Shown: positions 33,420-45,890 of the stretch, piece by piece | Layout of the letters: the number at the start of each line of letters is the position of its first letter | Position numbering within the stretch: position 1 is the stretch's first letter | NCBI GenBank assembly: GCA_026168455.1 | Contig: CM047429.1 | Location: 4,217,744 to 4,281,743, forward strand | From: Theocolax elegans | Taxonomy: Eukaryota; Arthropoda; Insecta; Hymenoptera; Cerocephalidae | Direction of reading: 5' to 3' | DNA: 64,000 nucleotides | Position numbers and translations under genes: made by a program | Notes under the pieces: generated by a model | Databases searched by the model: none | Told to the model about the DNA's origin: nothing | The model's input: only the letters and a program-made list of their open reading frames with translations

Positions 33420-33844
33420 TCTAGATTTTGTGCCCTCTTTTTCCTGGCACTTCCTACCGTTTATCCCCTGGGGACTTTAACGGTGTCCACCTACCACCTA
33501 TGTGTAGGTGCTTTATCCCTCCCTTAAAAACCCCACCATCTCGCATTCGCCCGGGGTTATGCCCGTGGATGAGGGAAACTTGTGAAGCAGGGAAAACCTT
33601 TCCCGAGATGGCCGGTGTATTCGAAACATTCTTTTTGGGTGTCAAAGTCACATTGCGTAGGCCTTGACACCGAAAACGAATGTTTCACACCTCCCGCTCA
33701 CGTTGTGAAGTGTGAAAAAACACCTAACCCGCCACGAAACCCAAACGACCGAGAGCGTCACCCATCCACTTGGGTACCGCGCTCAATACTGCTTAACTTC
33801 CGTGACCGGCTGAGGTACGTCTCCGCCACTCCGCCATCGCGTCG
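33420..33844 (-). mobile_element. 5S-rRNA-derived SINE, 18-bp target duplication
   Basis: The element is flanked by GTGTTTTGGGAATACTAT at 33402-33419 and 33845-33862. Read on the minus strand from 33844 it begins with a head containing TGGCGGAGTGG, an exact fit to the tRNA-type A-box consensus TRGCNNAGYNGG. It then shows a 5S rRNA-like region: GGAAGTTAAGCAGTATTGAG, followed by GCGGTACCCAAGTGGATGGG and GTGACG, corresponding to about nucleotides 30-90 of 5S rRNA. The unrelated body (CACAACGTGAGCGGGAGGTG...CGGGGTTATGCCCG) is shared with the copy at 60046. The long exact target duplication shows LINE-type insertion. Confidence 0.92.
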
Positions 33845-33862
33845 GTGTTTTGGGAATACTAT

Positions 33863-34601
33863 ATTTCATATCATCAAAAAGTGAAATATTTTAACATAAT
33901 TGATAAGGTCAAAATCAATGAATCATGCAACAAATAGTGAAGATTTTTTTATCTAATCTCTATTTATTTTAACATTAATTATTAATTATTTTTTTTTGTA
34001 ACAAATATAATTGTATAGTTTAAAACTAAAACATTTAGTGATCCATCAAAAATAAATGTTGATTTTTGTAACAACTTTGATTATACGTTCTTAAACATTT
34101 GTAATACATAATATGGTATTATTACCAATATTTGTAAAATTAAATGTAATGATGAATATCGAGTAATTATCTTCTTTAAATCGTTGTTTATAAAAAGAGA
34201 CTCGGATGAATATGACATTCCTATGTCGCATATAAACCGTATAGATATTAAAAAAAGAATGAACTTAAATTGTGCAGAGTTTTCTGACTTGTATAATATT
34301 TTTTTATATCGTAGGCGTAAATGCTATTTTTAAAAACCCAGCCGTGCGTAAAATCGCATTTTACGCATACTATATAAAAAAATAATTAATCCTTGTATTT
34401 AAACATTGAAATAAAAAAATTAATATTTGTAAATTTCTTATTTTATTTATATTTTTTAAATTTATGATAATAATTTTAATAATAACTATAGGAGGTATAA
34501 ATCTTTAAGTCAATAATTGGCCATTATTACAACAATTAATTATGCAATGAATGATATTTTATTCTACTGCATATAATTATTGAATTTATTTTATGTTACA
34601 G
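33863..34601. other. AT-rich, probable intron of the P-like gene
   Basis: No exon was recognised between the SINE and the acceptor TTATGTTACAG at 34591-34601. Confidence 0.4.
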
Positions 34602-37185
34602 GTTATTGTTCATAGTAATTCAAGATTACAAATGCGTTTTTGTAATAGAAATATAAATGTACAATTACTTCAAATAAATTCAAAAACAGTAGAAGAATTT
34701 GAAGTTGTTGTGCAAAAAATTGATGCACTTCAAACTTGTACTGGAGGCCCATCGATTAAATATTTTAAAAACGTTAATTTAAGTTCGGCTTACAGAGATT
34801 GTGTGTCATGAAGACATAATAAATGTCCAATAATTTTATTTTCTGAACAAGTGTGCCATCATTGTTCTAGATTGTATAAAACGTTGTCGCAGAGTCAAAA
34901 CCGACAGAAACAAGAAAGCCAGCGTATTAAAAAATGCGTTTCAACGTCTACCAAAAATAATTTTAAAAACTTATTGCATGAAAAATGAGTTATAAAACAA
35001 CGGCTAAATAGAAAAGAACTAAAGTTAAGTGAGCTTACGCAACAGCTCAATAAAATCCATCAACAAGTTTTGAATGTTCAAAAAAATACTTTCGATGAAC
35101 AATTACAAAAATTATCGCCTAATTTAACAGAAAATCAGGTAAGAAAAATAAAATATAATAAAAATGTTTGTTTTAATCTTTTATAATTTGATACAATAAA
35201 TTCTGCAATATTTGAAATGATGAATGATTGATGAACATATTTATCCTCGAAAGTAGAACTTCAATTAACAATAGATGAATTTTTTTATAGATTACATTAA
35301 TTAATGAATGTTTAGCTGCTGGTAAAGTAAGTAATGCCAAAGGTCGAAGGTATTTTCATGAATGGCTTTTATTTCGTATGCTGCTATACATTCGAAGTTC
35401 AGCAACATATAACATGTTAAGAAATAATGGTATTTTACCTTTACCGGCAAAATCAACGATATCAAGATATTTGCGCTCTTCCAACACTGGCTGTGGCTTC
35501 GATGACAAATTTTTTAAATTGTTCAAAAAAAAATGGAAACTTTACCGACTATCGCTAGAAATGGAATTTTGTCATTTGATGAAATATCCGTTAGAACGAG
35601 CATCGAAGTTAATGTAAAAACATTAACATTTGATGGTTTAATTAATCATGGAAATAATGAGAGTGGCACACCTACAAATATTAATGAACAAGCTGATCAT
35701 GCATTAGGTATACTTAAATTATTCAAGTAACTAACAAATTTCTGTATGTAACTACCATAAAAATTAATATTAAATATTGTATGTTTTTTAATACCCTAGT
35801 GTTCATGTTTTCTTCATTGTACATGAAGTTTTATCAACCGATTGGTATGTTTGGTTCAAAAGGTACGATACTAATGTTTTATCTGCACTTGTCTTACAAG
35901 CTATCATCGAAATTGAAAAGGCTGGTGGCAGAGTGCATGGAATTGTATGTGACGGCGCTACAACTAATAGGAACATGTGGAACACATTTGTAATTTCTGG
36001 AAAATTGGACAATTGCCGGTATCGCTTTGAAAATCCTTGCAATGAAGAACGATTTATTTATGTTTTTTCAGATGCTCCACATCTTATCAAATGCATTAGA
36101 AACCGATTAGAGCAAAAGAAATTACTAAAAGTATGAAATGTAAAACATAGTTTATGTGTTGGATTTTTTGCAGTATTTAACTAGTATTTCATTTTTTAGA
36201 TTAATAATAAATATGTGAAATGGAGTTATTACGAAGCTTCGTATTATCGGGACAATCAAAGTAATCTAAGAGTGTGCCCTAAGTTAACAGAAAATCATGT
36301 GAAACTCGTTCATGCAATGAAAATGAGAGTTTCTCTAGCAACTCAAGTAATGTTTTATTCTAATTTCTGTTTTTATAAATGTTTATTATAAATTTCAAGA
36401 TAAAATAGTTAAAAATTTGTATATTTTTTTAGCTATTTAGTAACTCTGTAGCTGCAGGATTACAGTATTATATGCAACTAGAAAAACGTGAAAACGCAGC
36501 TATGAAATTATTTGAAGGATGCGAAGCAACAAAATTATTTACAGAACAAATTAATAGTTTATTCGATGTTTTGAATAGGTCCTATTAAAAAGAAGGCATT
36601 AGAAATGATAGTGAAGACTTTCAAGTATACTAGTGCTATGACATTTTATTTATGATACTATTAATAAAACTATATTTTAAATAAAACTATATTTATCTTT
36701 TAAGATTATTCAGCAACCAATAGTTTGGCTTGATACGTGGGAACGTCAAAAAGAAAAGGATGATTACTTTTTATGCATCAACCGCTGAAGGCCTTCGAGT
36801 GACATTGCATTCAACTTTGCATCTGACAACGCATTTATTACAAAATTGTGGATTTAAGTACATTATAACTTATAAAATGAACCAGGATTGTTTAGAAGTT
36901 ATTACTATTTTAACGCGAATTTAAGTGTACATTTTTATTGTAAATGTTATTTTTATTTAATATGTTCAATTTGTAGCAATTTTTTGGTATCATACGACAG
37001 GCTGGATGTCAAAACGATCATCCAACATTCCCTACATTTATGCAACTATACCACTTACTTTCAGTATATAAAATATTAAAACCACCAAAATATGGCAATT
37101 GTTCTGTAAGAGAGAAAGAAGAAGCTTCAAAAATTACATTGGAGGATTTTACAGAAATATTTCAATGCGATAATAAAAATTACAG
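34602..37185 (+). pseudogene. P-element/THAP9-like transposase, central exons
   Basis: Seven exons with GT/AG borders: 34602-35138, 35291-35707, 35800-36130, 36200-36346, 36433-36624, 36705-36897, 36977-37185. Order of motifs: CHHCSRLYKTLS in exon 1; YIRSSATYNMLRNNGILPLP and ILSFDEISVR, then NEQADHAL in exon 2; VHGIVCDGATTNRNMW and FSDAPHLIKCIRNRL in exon 3 (catalytic Asp residues of the RNase H-like fold); ICPKL-type VCPKLTENHV in exon 4; LFSNSVAAGL in exon 5; MNQDCLE at the end of exon 6; QFFGIIRQAG...DHPTFPTF and LLSVYKILKPPKYGNC in exon 7. This order and wording is that of P-element and THAP9 transposases. Breaks: TGA at 34809 and 34986, a frameshift at the A9 run near 35525, another near 35850, and a TAA near 36585. 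It is therefore a pseudogene of a DNA transposase. Confidence 0.9.
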
Positions 37186-37349
37186 GTAAATGTACATTCA
37201 AACAAATGTATATATTTATATTTTTATTTAAAGTCGATTATCATGCATCATTATATATATATATATATAATTATATATAAATATTATAAAGGAAAACTAT
37301 CATACTTATCTGTTAAACTTAACTTCCATACTAATACATACATATGTAT

Positions 37350-38298
37350 GGGCTATTTCACGTCAGTGGAACGATGAAAATTTTAAATCACTCCAAATTT
37401 TCTGAACAGACTGGAAATATCTTCCAGAAGATAGAAAAAAAATTTAGGTGTTAAAAATAATTTTCCTAAGAGTTATTCCACCATGAAAAATGGAACTTTT
37501 TCAATTTTTTAGAAAAATTACTATTTTTAAAGCCATTTATCTCAAAATCTATTGATTTTTTTGAAAAAACATTATTAACAACTTTTGTTCAAAATAATCT
37601 TTAAAATTCATCTACCTGGATTACAATTCTTAATTTTAAATTCTCGAAGAGATAGGGCACCCAGAAATATTGAATATTGAATAAAAAAAGGCGACCACGC
37701 CACAATCGATTTTGATCTAATACCGCTCAAAAGATCACATTTTTTGAGAGCTTTCGAATGGCGGTGGTTAGATTATTGGCCAAGACCGCTGGTGTAAGTT
37801 ATGCCCTAAAATACATGAAAATTAGTGATTTTATGAGGTTTATGGGGTATAACTTACACCAGCGATCTTGGCCAATAATCTAATCACCGTCATTCGAAAG
37901 CCTTCAAAAAATGTGATCTTTTGAGCGGTGTTAGATCAAAATCGATTGTGGCGTAGTCGCCTTTTTTTGATATTCAATATTTCTGGGTGCCCTATCTCTT
38001 CGAGAATTTAAAATTAAGAATTGTAATCCAGGTAGATAAATTTTAAAGATTATTTTGAACAAAAGTTGTTAATAATGTTTTTTCAAAAAAATCAATAGAT
38101 TTTGAGATAAATGGCTTTAAAAATAGTAATTTTTCTAAAAAATTGAAAAATTTCCATTTTTCATGGTGGAATAACTCTTAGGAAAATTATTTTTAACACC
38201 TAAATTTTTTTTCTATCTTCTGGAAGATATTTCCAGTCTGTTCAGAAAATTTGGAGTGATTTAAAATTTTCATCGTTCCACTTGACGTGAAATAGCCC
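37350..38298. mobile_element. Near-perfect 949-bp foldback MITE
   Basis: The termini GGGCTATTTCACGTCA (37350) and TGACGTGAAATAGCCC (to 38298) are exact complements, with TA-rich flanks. The arms stay paired almost perfectly to the centre at about 37825, for example CCACAATCGATTTTGATCTA (about 37699) with its complement at about 37932. It is the same terminal family as the 18139-18990 cluster (GGGCTRTTTCACGTC). It has no coding. The very high arm identity indicates a recent insertion. Confidence 0.95.
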
Positions 38299-39100
38299 AT
38301 ATATATGAGCAAATCCACAGAACCTTTAATTTTGGGGAAGCGGGTAATATAGTAGTAAATAAGCAGACTTAGCAACATTATAACAACGGTTTCTGGTAGA
38401 AAAAGTAATTCGATGAAGGGTCCTTATCATTTTTTTAAAGTTGTTTTCATTAGCTTTTTGTTAGAGGCTTCATAAAGTTGCATTTTTGCAAATTTGACGA
38501 TGGAAGTAGTACTCATCTTCTATTTTTTAAGTTTATAGAAATTATAATTCTTCACCAAATGTTACAGAAATTTTTTTTGACAACCTACACCATCTACCCT
38601 ATTAAACTAAAAGTGTTAGAATAGTGTGCCTTCATGATACAAAAAAATAAAAATCGCAACTCTTGAGGAAGTCAGTTTTTGTAAATTTAGGAAATTTTAG
38701 AATTTTGATATTATACAAAGATAAGTTTTATTTATAGCTATTGTGACTAATATTGCTTTTTTCGATTTGCAATAAGGATTCTTATTCTTTTTTGTGCTTA
38801 GCTGTGCCTCTTTTTCTTTACAAGCAGTTCTACCTTAAACTTTTCAAAATCTCGGGCCCCTAGTCTTCCAAATTTTCATTTTCGCATGGCACACTCGACA
38901 TTCACAAAAAAAGCATATATAAACTATATCTCTCTACTTTTTAGTAGATTATTGAGTCATCTACGTAAAACCTCAATTGAATTTTTTGTTCATTTAGATA
39001 ATATAAGCTGTATAAAAGTATAAACATTTTATACCTTTGAACTGAAGTCCAAATTGACTTTACGAAATAGGTTAGTTCAACAGAAAAGCTAATATAAATA
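38299..39100. other. AT-rich, no gene recognised
   Basis: Nothing identifiable. Confidence 0.5.
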
Positions 39101-39102
39101 CA

Positions 39103-39181
<79 letters not shown>

Positions 39182-39212
39182 ACACCCGCGCGCACGCACA
39201 CATACACACACA
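39101..39212. repeat. (CA)n microsatellite
   Basis: A nearly pure CA run at about 39101-39176 is followed by a degenerate CA/CG tail to about 39212. The open frame of Val-Cys repeats on the minus strand is an artefact of this run. Confidence 0.97.
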
Positions 39213-40371
39213 TATCATTCAGTCAGCCTTACGCAAGTAGTTTGTTTACCATTAAAGAGAAGTATACGAAAAGAAAATTATTTATCATGTAATGAATGTT
39301 TCAAATAATTTGCCATGTACTCATTACCAATTGAAACCTTCAAGTTGGAAGATTTATGGAGCAAAAAATGAAATTCCTGTTACAAGTACTCAAACAAAAA
39401 AAACCATTGTTACTAGGAAAAGAATGTATTGCATGTATTCATATTGCAGCAATATTGCTGGAATAGTGTCATATTGTAGCAATATTGCAATAATATTAAA
39501 TGTCCAAGGTTTTGAGTATTGTGCAATATTGATCGTATTTATTGCAACAATATTACATAATACTTACAGAGGAGCGGGCTTAAAGTTCCGAAAAATCATT
39601 TTGCCGAATGCTCAAAATTCCGAATTTTTTAACTACAAATTAAAAAGTTTCGAAAGCACCTTTCACCGAACATTTTTCAAGAAATCATCGAGAATTTTCA
39701 ATTTTGCCATGTAGCTGATTAGATTTACTTAAAATTATAGATTATGAATTTAGTTTTTCGGAATATTTATCTATCTATCAACCCGAATCCCTGTTTGTTG
39801 CTTTTTGTTTTTAGGTTTATTTTTTCATTCTATTAAATATATATATATATATAAACTATTTACTATTATTTAAATAATAATATGACATCTACATAATATT
39901 AAAATTTTATAAGTGAAATTGTGAATTTTTCTGTCAAAAACCCCTTATACTGTAAAAAATATTTAGTGAATGTCATTTTTTATGAGTCCATTGTGATCGC
40001 ATTGATACGAGGATAAATTTACCACTATTACAAATTTTTTAAAGAGTCGTTATTTATTAGTTTTTTGGCTTGGAAGTTTCAGTAGTCCGCGTACGTACGT
40101 ACGTACAACTTTTTATACATACATTTTACCATTAATTATTACAATTGCACAACCGATAATTAATTTTGTTGTCAACAATTAATTGTCGTGGTGCCAGGTA
40201 TAAACTGTATGTATTCAAAAATTATAATAAATATATATTATTTGTAATATTAATAACAAATTATATTTAGAAATATATCTAAAATAAGCATTTTTCTGTG
40301 AATTCCCATTTTACTGTAAATAATTATATAAATAAACAATATCTTTTTTAGACTTTATGTGTCCCTGGAAT
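39213..40371. other. AT-rich, no gene recognised
   Basis: The 140-codon frame at 39292-39714 has no recognised domain. Part of it (about 39440-39560) is made of AGCAATATTGC-type words like those at 49330-49500. ACGTACGTACGTAC occurs at 40092. Confidence 0.45.
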
Positions 40372-42960
40372 TATGACAAACAGTTCCTAGATCTTTCGGG
40401 AATTTCGGAGCAAATTCGGGATGAGTCGACTAATTACGGGGTTTCCTGGATATTTCGGGAATTTCTGAAATATTTCAGAAAGACTCCACTAATTACGGGA
40501 TATCCTGGATATTTCGGGAATATCTGAGGAAATTCGTGATGACTCTACCAATTACGGAATTTCCTCGATCTTTCGGGAATTCCTGAGGTATTTCGGGATG
40601 ACGCTACTAATTACGGGAATTTCTGGAAAAATTCGGGATGACTACAAATTACGGGATTTCTTGGATATTTCGGGAATTTCTGAAATATTTCAGAAAGACT
40701 CCACTAATGACGGAATTTTCTGGATATTTCGGGAATATATGAGGAAATTCGTGATGACTCTACCAATTACGGGAATTCCTGGATCTTTCGGGAATTTCTG
40801 ATGTATTTCGGGATGACGCTACTAATTACAGGATTTCCTGGATATTTCGGGAACATCTGAGGAAATTCGTGATGACTCTACCAAATACGGGATTTCCTGG
40901 ATCTTTCGGAAATTCCTGAGGTATTTCGAGATGACGCTACCAATTACGGGAATTTCTGGATATTTCGGGAATTTCTGGAAAAATTCGGGATGACTACTAA
41001 TTACGGGATTTCTTGGATATTTCGGGAATTTCTGAAATATTTCATCAAAACTCCACTAATTACGGGATTTTTTGGATATTTCGGGAATATCTGAGGAAAT
41101 TCGTGATGATTCTACCAATTACGGGATTTCCAGGATCTTTCGGGAATTGCTGAGGTATTTCGGGATGACGCTACTAATTACGGAATTTCCTGGATATTTC
41201 GGGAATTTCTGAAATATTTCAGAAAGACTCCACTAATTACGGAATTTCCTGGATATTTCGGGAATTTCTCAGGTATTTCTGGATCACTCTACTAATTACG
41301 GGATTTCCTGGATCTTTCGGGAATTTCTGAGGAAATTCGGGATAACACCAATAATAACGGAATTTCCTGGATATTTCGGGAATTTCTGAGGTATTTCTGG
41401 ATAACTCTACTAAATAAGGGATTTCTTGGATATTTCGGGAATTTCTGAAATATTTCAGAAAGACTCCACTAATTATAGTATTTCCTGGATATTTCGGGAA
41501 TATCTGAGGAAATTCGGGATGAATATACCAATTACGGGATTTCCTGGATCTTTTGGGAATTCCGAGGTATTTCAGGATGATTCTACCTATTACGGGATTT
41601 CCTGGATATTACGCGAATTTCTGTGGAAATTCGGGATGAATCTACTAATTACGGAATTTCCTGTATATTTCGGGAATTTCTGAAATATTTCTGAGAGACT
41701 CCACTAATTACGGGATTTCCTGGATATTTCGGGAATTTCTGAGGAATTTCTGGATAACTCTACAAATTAAGGGATTTCCTGGATATTTTCGGGAATTTCT
41801 GAGGTATTTCGAAATGTCTCCACTAATACGGGATTTTTTGGATATTTCGGGAATATCTGAGGAAATTCGTGATGATTCTACCAATTACGGGATTTCCAGG
41901 ATCGTTCGGTAATTGCTGAGGTATTTAAAAAAAATCTCCACTAATTATGGTATTTCCTGGATATTTCGGGAATTTCAGAGATACTTTGGAATGCCGCTAC
42001 TAATTACGGGATTTCCTTGATATTTAAGAAATTTCTGAGGTATTTCTGGATAACTCTACTAATTACGGGATTTCCTTGATATTTCGGAAATTTCTGATTT
42101 ATTTCGGGAAATTAGGGTAATTTCTGAGGTATTTCTGGATAACTCTACTAATTACGGGATTTCCTTGATATTTCGGAAATTTCTGATTTATTTCGGGATG
42201 ACGCTACTAATTACGGGATTTCCTGGTTATTTCGGGAATTTCTGAGGTATTTCTGGATAACTCTACAAATTAAGGGATTTCCTGGATAATTCGGGAATTT
42301 CTGAAATATTTCAGAAAGACTCCACTAATTATGGTATTTCCTGGATATTTCGGGAATTTCTGAGATATTTTGGAATGACGCTACTAATTACGGGATTTCC
42401 TTGATATTTAAGGAATTTCTGAGGTATTTCTGGATAACTCTACTAATTACGGGATTTCCAGGATATTTCGGGAATTTCTGAAAATATTCTCAGAACTCAG
42501 ACCTCAGAAATGTCGCACCGGTATAGATATTACATATACTAATTCGAGAGTTGACTATGACCGATAATATCGATACTGTCATTTGTTTTTCTTGTGATCG
42601 ACGCTTCTTTTTGTAGGCATCATAGTGGGTATCGTGTTTTATGCTGCAAACCTTTTTCCGTGTATTTACGGGATTTCCTTGATATTTCGGAAATTTCTGA
42701 TTTATTTCGGGATGACGCTACTAATTACGGGATTTCCTGGTTATTTCGGGAATTTCTGAGGTATTTCTGAATAACTCTACAAATTAAGGGATTTCCTGGA
42801 TAATTCGAGAATTTCTGTGGCATTTTTGGATAACTCTACAAATTAATGGATTTCCTGGATATTTCGGGAATTTCTGAGGTATTTCTGGATAACTCTACTA
42901 ATTACGGGATTTCCAGGATATTTCGAGAATTTCTGAGATATTGTGGAATGACGCTACTAC
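40372..42960. repeat. 59-bp satellite array 1
   Basis: About 40 tandem copies of a 59-bp unit, anchored by AATTACGGGATTTCCTGGAT and TTTCGGGAATTTCTGAGG. The period was measured directly at 40999, 41058 and 41117. Copies fall into variants (GAAATATTTCAGAAAGACTCC, GAGGAAATTCGTGATGACTC, GAGGTATTTCGGGATGACGC types) that alternate, implying higher-order organisation. The array is interrupted at about 42490-42663 by a 165-bp non-satellite segment. Open frames inside are products of the repeat. Confidence 0.97.
42500..42663. repeat. 165-bp unique segment, copy 1
   Basis: This segment (TCGCACCGGTATAGATATTA...GATCGACGCTTCTTTTTGTA...CAAACCTTTTTCCGTG) occurs again in the same orientation at about 46566-46726. 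In both places it sits directly against the 59-bp satellite, with only a few mismatches between copies. Confidence 0.93.
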
Positions 42961-43242
42961 ACGAAAAAAGATCTGCAGTATTAAATCATCATCCATTTTT
43001 TAAGGGTACGGTATATTCGTATGCCATCACATGAAAAAGTAAGGACTAGGCTTTCAAATTTAACTGCAAAATGTGGCACGTATTTTACTGGTGATTAGTT
43101 ACTACAGTGGCGCTGCTGTCAGCCCGTTTGTACCACCCGTGGCACTGTTTTTCCCAGTGCCAATGTATAGAGGCTATAATTTCAGCACCGGGGCCGTTAA
43201 AAATTGTGAACGGGCAGTATATTAACAAATTATTATTGAAAT

Positions 43243-45890
43243 ATGAATTTCTACGTAATAAATATATTAAAACAGTGGAAACTTGAAAGTTTTTCCGGTT
43301 TATTTAGATGTAAGTACATTATTATTATGCAGAATTTTAATACAGTAAAGGATACAAATCTTTATGTCAATAATTTATGTCATCTTACTCAAAATTGTAC
43401 ATTTACTTTTTTCCTCATTAACTTAACACTTACTTATAAGTTTATGAAACTTGTACTTCTTGAAAATATTTATAATATGGTTTTTATCATTGATGCTATT
43501 GCACTTTCAACTTGTACTTGATGTTTTTATGAATACTTGAAATTTATTTGCAAATTATTCTTTTACCTGCTGTAAAATATTTTCTTTTAATTACAGCTAA
43601 TAAAATAACTTGTATTACATTGTGAGTTGGTGGGGCATGATTTCTTCGTTATTATTTCCCGAATGAAAATTCGAAAGTGTATTTATACACAATTCTATAT
43701 GTATTTATATATTTATGTTTAATTATAAACGTTTCCAAAGTATTGTTAATAATTTTTTACGTTTAAAAGTATAAAGTTTTAAGCATACTTTTTATATAAT
43801 TATTTAGTTTTGTGAGAATTTAAGATATGGATTGTATGGTTTATGTTCTGTTTGTATATATATATATTGTCACGGACATCGCCTGCGACTTTTATTTTCT
43901 CGCTTCTCTCCTTTTCATACGTAACAATATATATATATATATATATACAAACAGAACAACGTAAACATAAAATCCATATCTTCAATTCTCACAAAACTAA
44001 ATAATTATATATATATATATAATTACGTTTTAATAGCTTATAATAAATTAATAATTATAGATAGATTCTTAAATCAAATGTTAAGTTATTTCTTAATTTG
44101 TACTAAAATGATGAAAAAAGAAAAATTATATAAAATTTTGATGAAAATTTAGCAATTAGAATTCATTAATTTTTTACGTTAAAATTTGTCTTATTTATGT
44201 GCTTTTTCTATAACTTTTTGGAATAAATCGCCATACTTGATCTGGGCTTTCATAGTATCTTAATGCGACTGAGGATTATTTATATTTAGAATTAAAGTTG
44301 TACCTATTTTCATATTTTTTTATTTTTTTGTGTACCGTAAAGGAACTAAATTCTGATTAGCCCTTTAAACGTAAAAATATACATATTAACTTGATTTTTT
44401 TAATTTCAATTGTGCAATTCTGACTTTTCAACTTATATTTCATGAGCTTGTAAACATATTTTTCTATAAAAACTTTTTGGTTTTGATTTACATTGAAAAA
44501 TGATCAGAAATTGGTTCCTGATTAGAAACTAGCTTTACTCAGTATAACTTAACAAATAAGACTTTTGCGATATTATTCTATAAAAAAAGAATCTTCAAAA
44601 GTTATACATACTTAAAAATTAAAGGGCCAAAGAGTTTCTTGTCCATATTTCTTTCAGAACGTTAAAAAGTTGAAGAGGATTTATATATTTTATTAAGTGA
44701 ATTTTCTAATGATGAAGAGAAAGTCATAGCTGCATGGAAGTGTTCTTTTTTTACAAGGCACGAGAAATTATATAAAAGTAAGAATGCTACGCAAATAATG
44801 GAAGAATTATCGATTTTACAAAGTTCCTTAGGTCCAAACTTGGTAAATAATAATAAATTCTTATATTACGTTTTACTTCATACTTTAGTGAATTTCAAAA
44901 ATATTAATTTTTTAAATAATATATTACGCGTTTCAAGACACTTTGAAACAAAAAAATAAGATGATATATTTTAATTTAATGACATTTTTTAATTCACTGA
45001 AGGAGGTAAATAATATTGATTATTATACGTACGTATTTTTATATTATTATAATTGTAGATAAAATTAGATTTTGAACAACTTCTTCGGAATCAAAAGAAA
45101 CCAACAGGACCAGCAGTTAAAAATATAAATGTATGAGACAACCTCTTTCAAAAGTGGCCTACATTTGCGAATAAATTGTTGTTACATGCAAAAAATATTG
45201 TAGAAAGCATCGGAACTATTAAAAGTAAAAAGAATACCAATCTAATTGAAGTAAAAAAGATTTTAGAAGAAAATGAATCCGTAGAAACAAACGGTTTGTA
45301 CAGGAATATTATACTTAAAAAAATTATATGAAATCTTTATTGCAAGTACTCAATATTATTTTTTGTTTCAGATTGTAAAAATATTTTAGCATTCATGCTG
45401 CTTCCAAAATTAATCGATTACATCCCAAAATGTAGTGCTAAAAGTCAGAAAATGGATCCATCTAATTCATTCTTTCTACATGTTAAAGTAAACTTCTTAT
45501 TTACAATAAATGAAACTAATAATATAAGTATACATTTATACGTTTTAGGATGACGAAGTTTCAAAAGAAACAATAAATCATTTGATTAATGAAAGGCACG
45601 AATTTTACATTAAATCTCCAGTGCAACATTTTCTGATTTTTTGCGGTCCGATTAAACATTTATCAAAAATATATGTTGTTATGGATTTAATAACTTTCGA
45701 ATGCACAGACGCGATAGAGTCTGTAGACTTGTGTTTCAAGTTGTTTTTTGCACTACATATTGATTATACTATTGGATGTCCACATGTATGGTCCTTCTTG
45801 CATAAATGCATATATGAAATAACCGGCCTCAAGGGAATTGTTGCACTAAACAAAATTATGCAATTGCATTTAGATGTTAAAAAACTATGA
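43243..45890 (+). pseudogene. Uncharacterised multi-exon protein gene with one nonsense codon
   Basis: Exons with consistent phases: 44670-44842, 45059-45293, 45372-45487 and 45549-45890 (stop TGA), plus a possible first exon 43243-43309. Visible segments are WKLESFSGLF (possible first exon, SAM-like flavour), EEDLYILLSEFSNDEEKVIA, FTRHEKLYKSKNATQIMEEL, LFQKWPTFANKLL, FMLLPKLIDYIP and a C-terminal block VDLCFKLFFALHIDY...VWSFLHKCIYEI. This resembles from memory an uncharacterised multicopy hymenopteran family, but no function is known to me. A TGA at 45134-45136 sits where NV-x-DNLFQKW suggests a Trp. It lies between the two 59-bp satellite arrays. It could be a captured host gene or a gene of an unrecognised element. 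Confidence 0.6.
43795..44015. repeat. Short hairpin with TA-repeat stem
   Basis: TAATTATTTAGTTTTGTGAG (about 43796) pairs with CTCACAAAACTAAATAATTA (about 43989). GATATGGATT...TTATGTTCTGTTTGTATATA pairs with TATACAAACAGAAC...ATCCATATC. The loop is about 60 GC-richer bases (TGTCACGGACATCGCCTGCG). It looks like a mini-MITE. It lies in the large first intron of the gene relic above. Confidence 0.85.

Noticed and set aside
33428..33884. Frames of 60-100 codons with Pro/Arg-rich peptides
   Set aside because: They lie in the 5S-derived SINE, a non-coding element.
38941..39213. Val-Cys-repeat protein
   Set aside because: Product of the CA microsatellite.
40598..41683. Repeated-peptide frames (FLDISGISEIFQK...)
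   Set aside because: Generated by the 59-bp satellite; because 59 is not a multiple of three, the frames persist only for two to four units.
42500..42663. Possible RNA gene between satellite units
   Set aside because: No tRNA cloverleaf, snRNA box or Pol III terminator pattern could be recognised; it is kept only as a duplicated segment.
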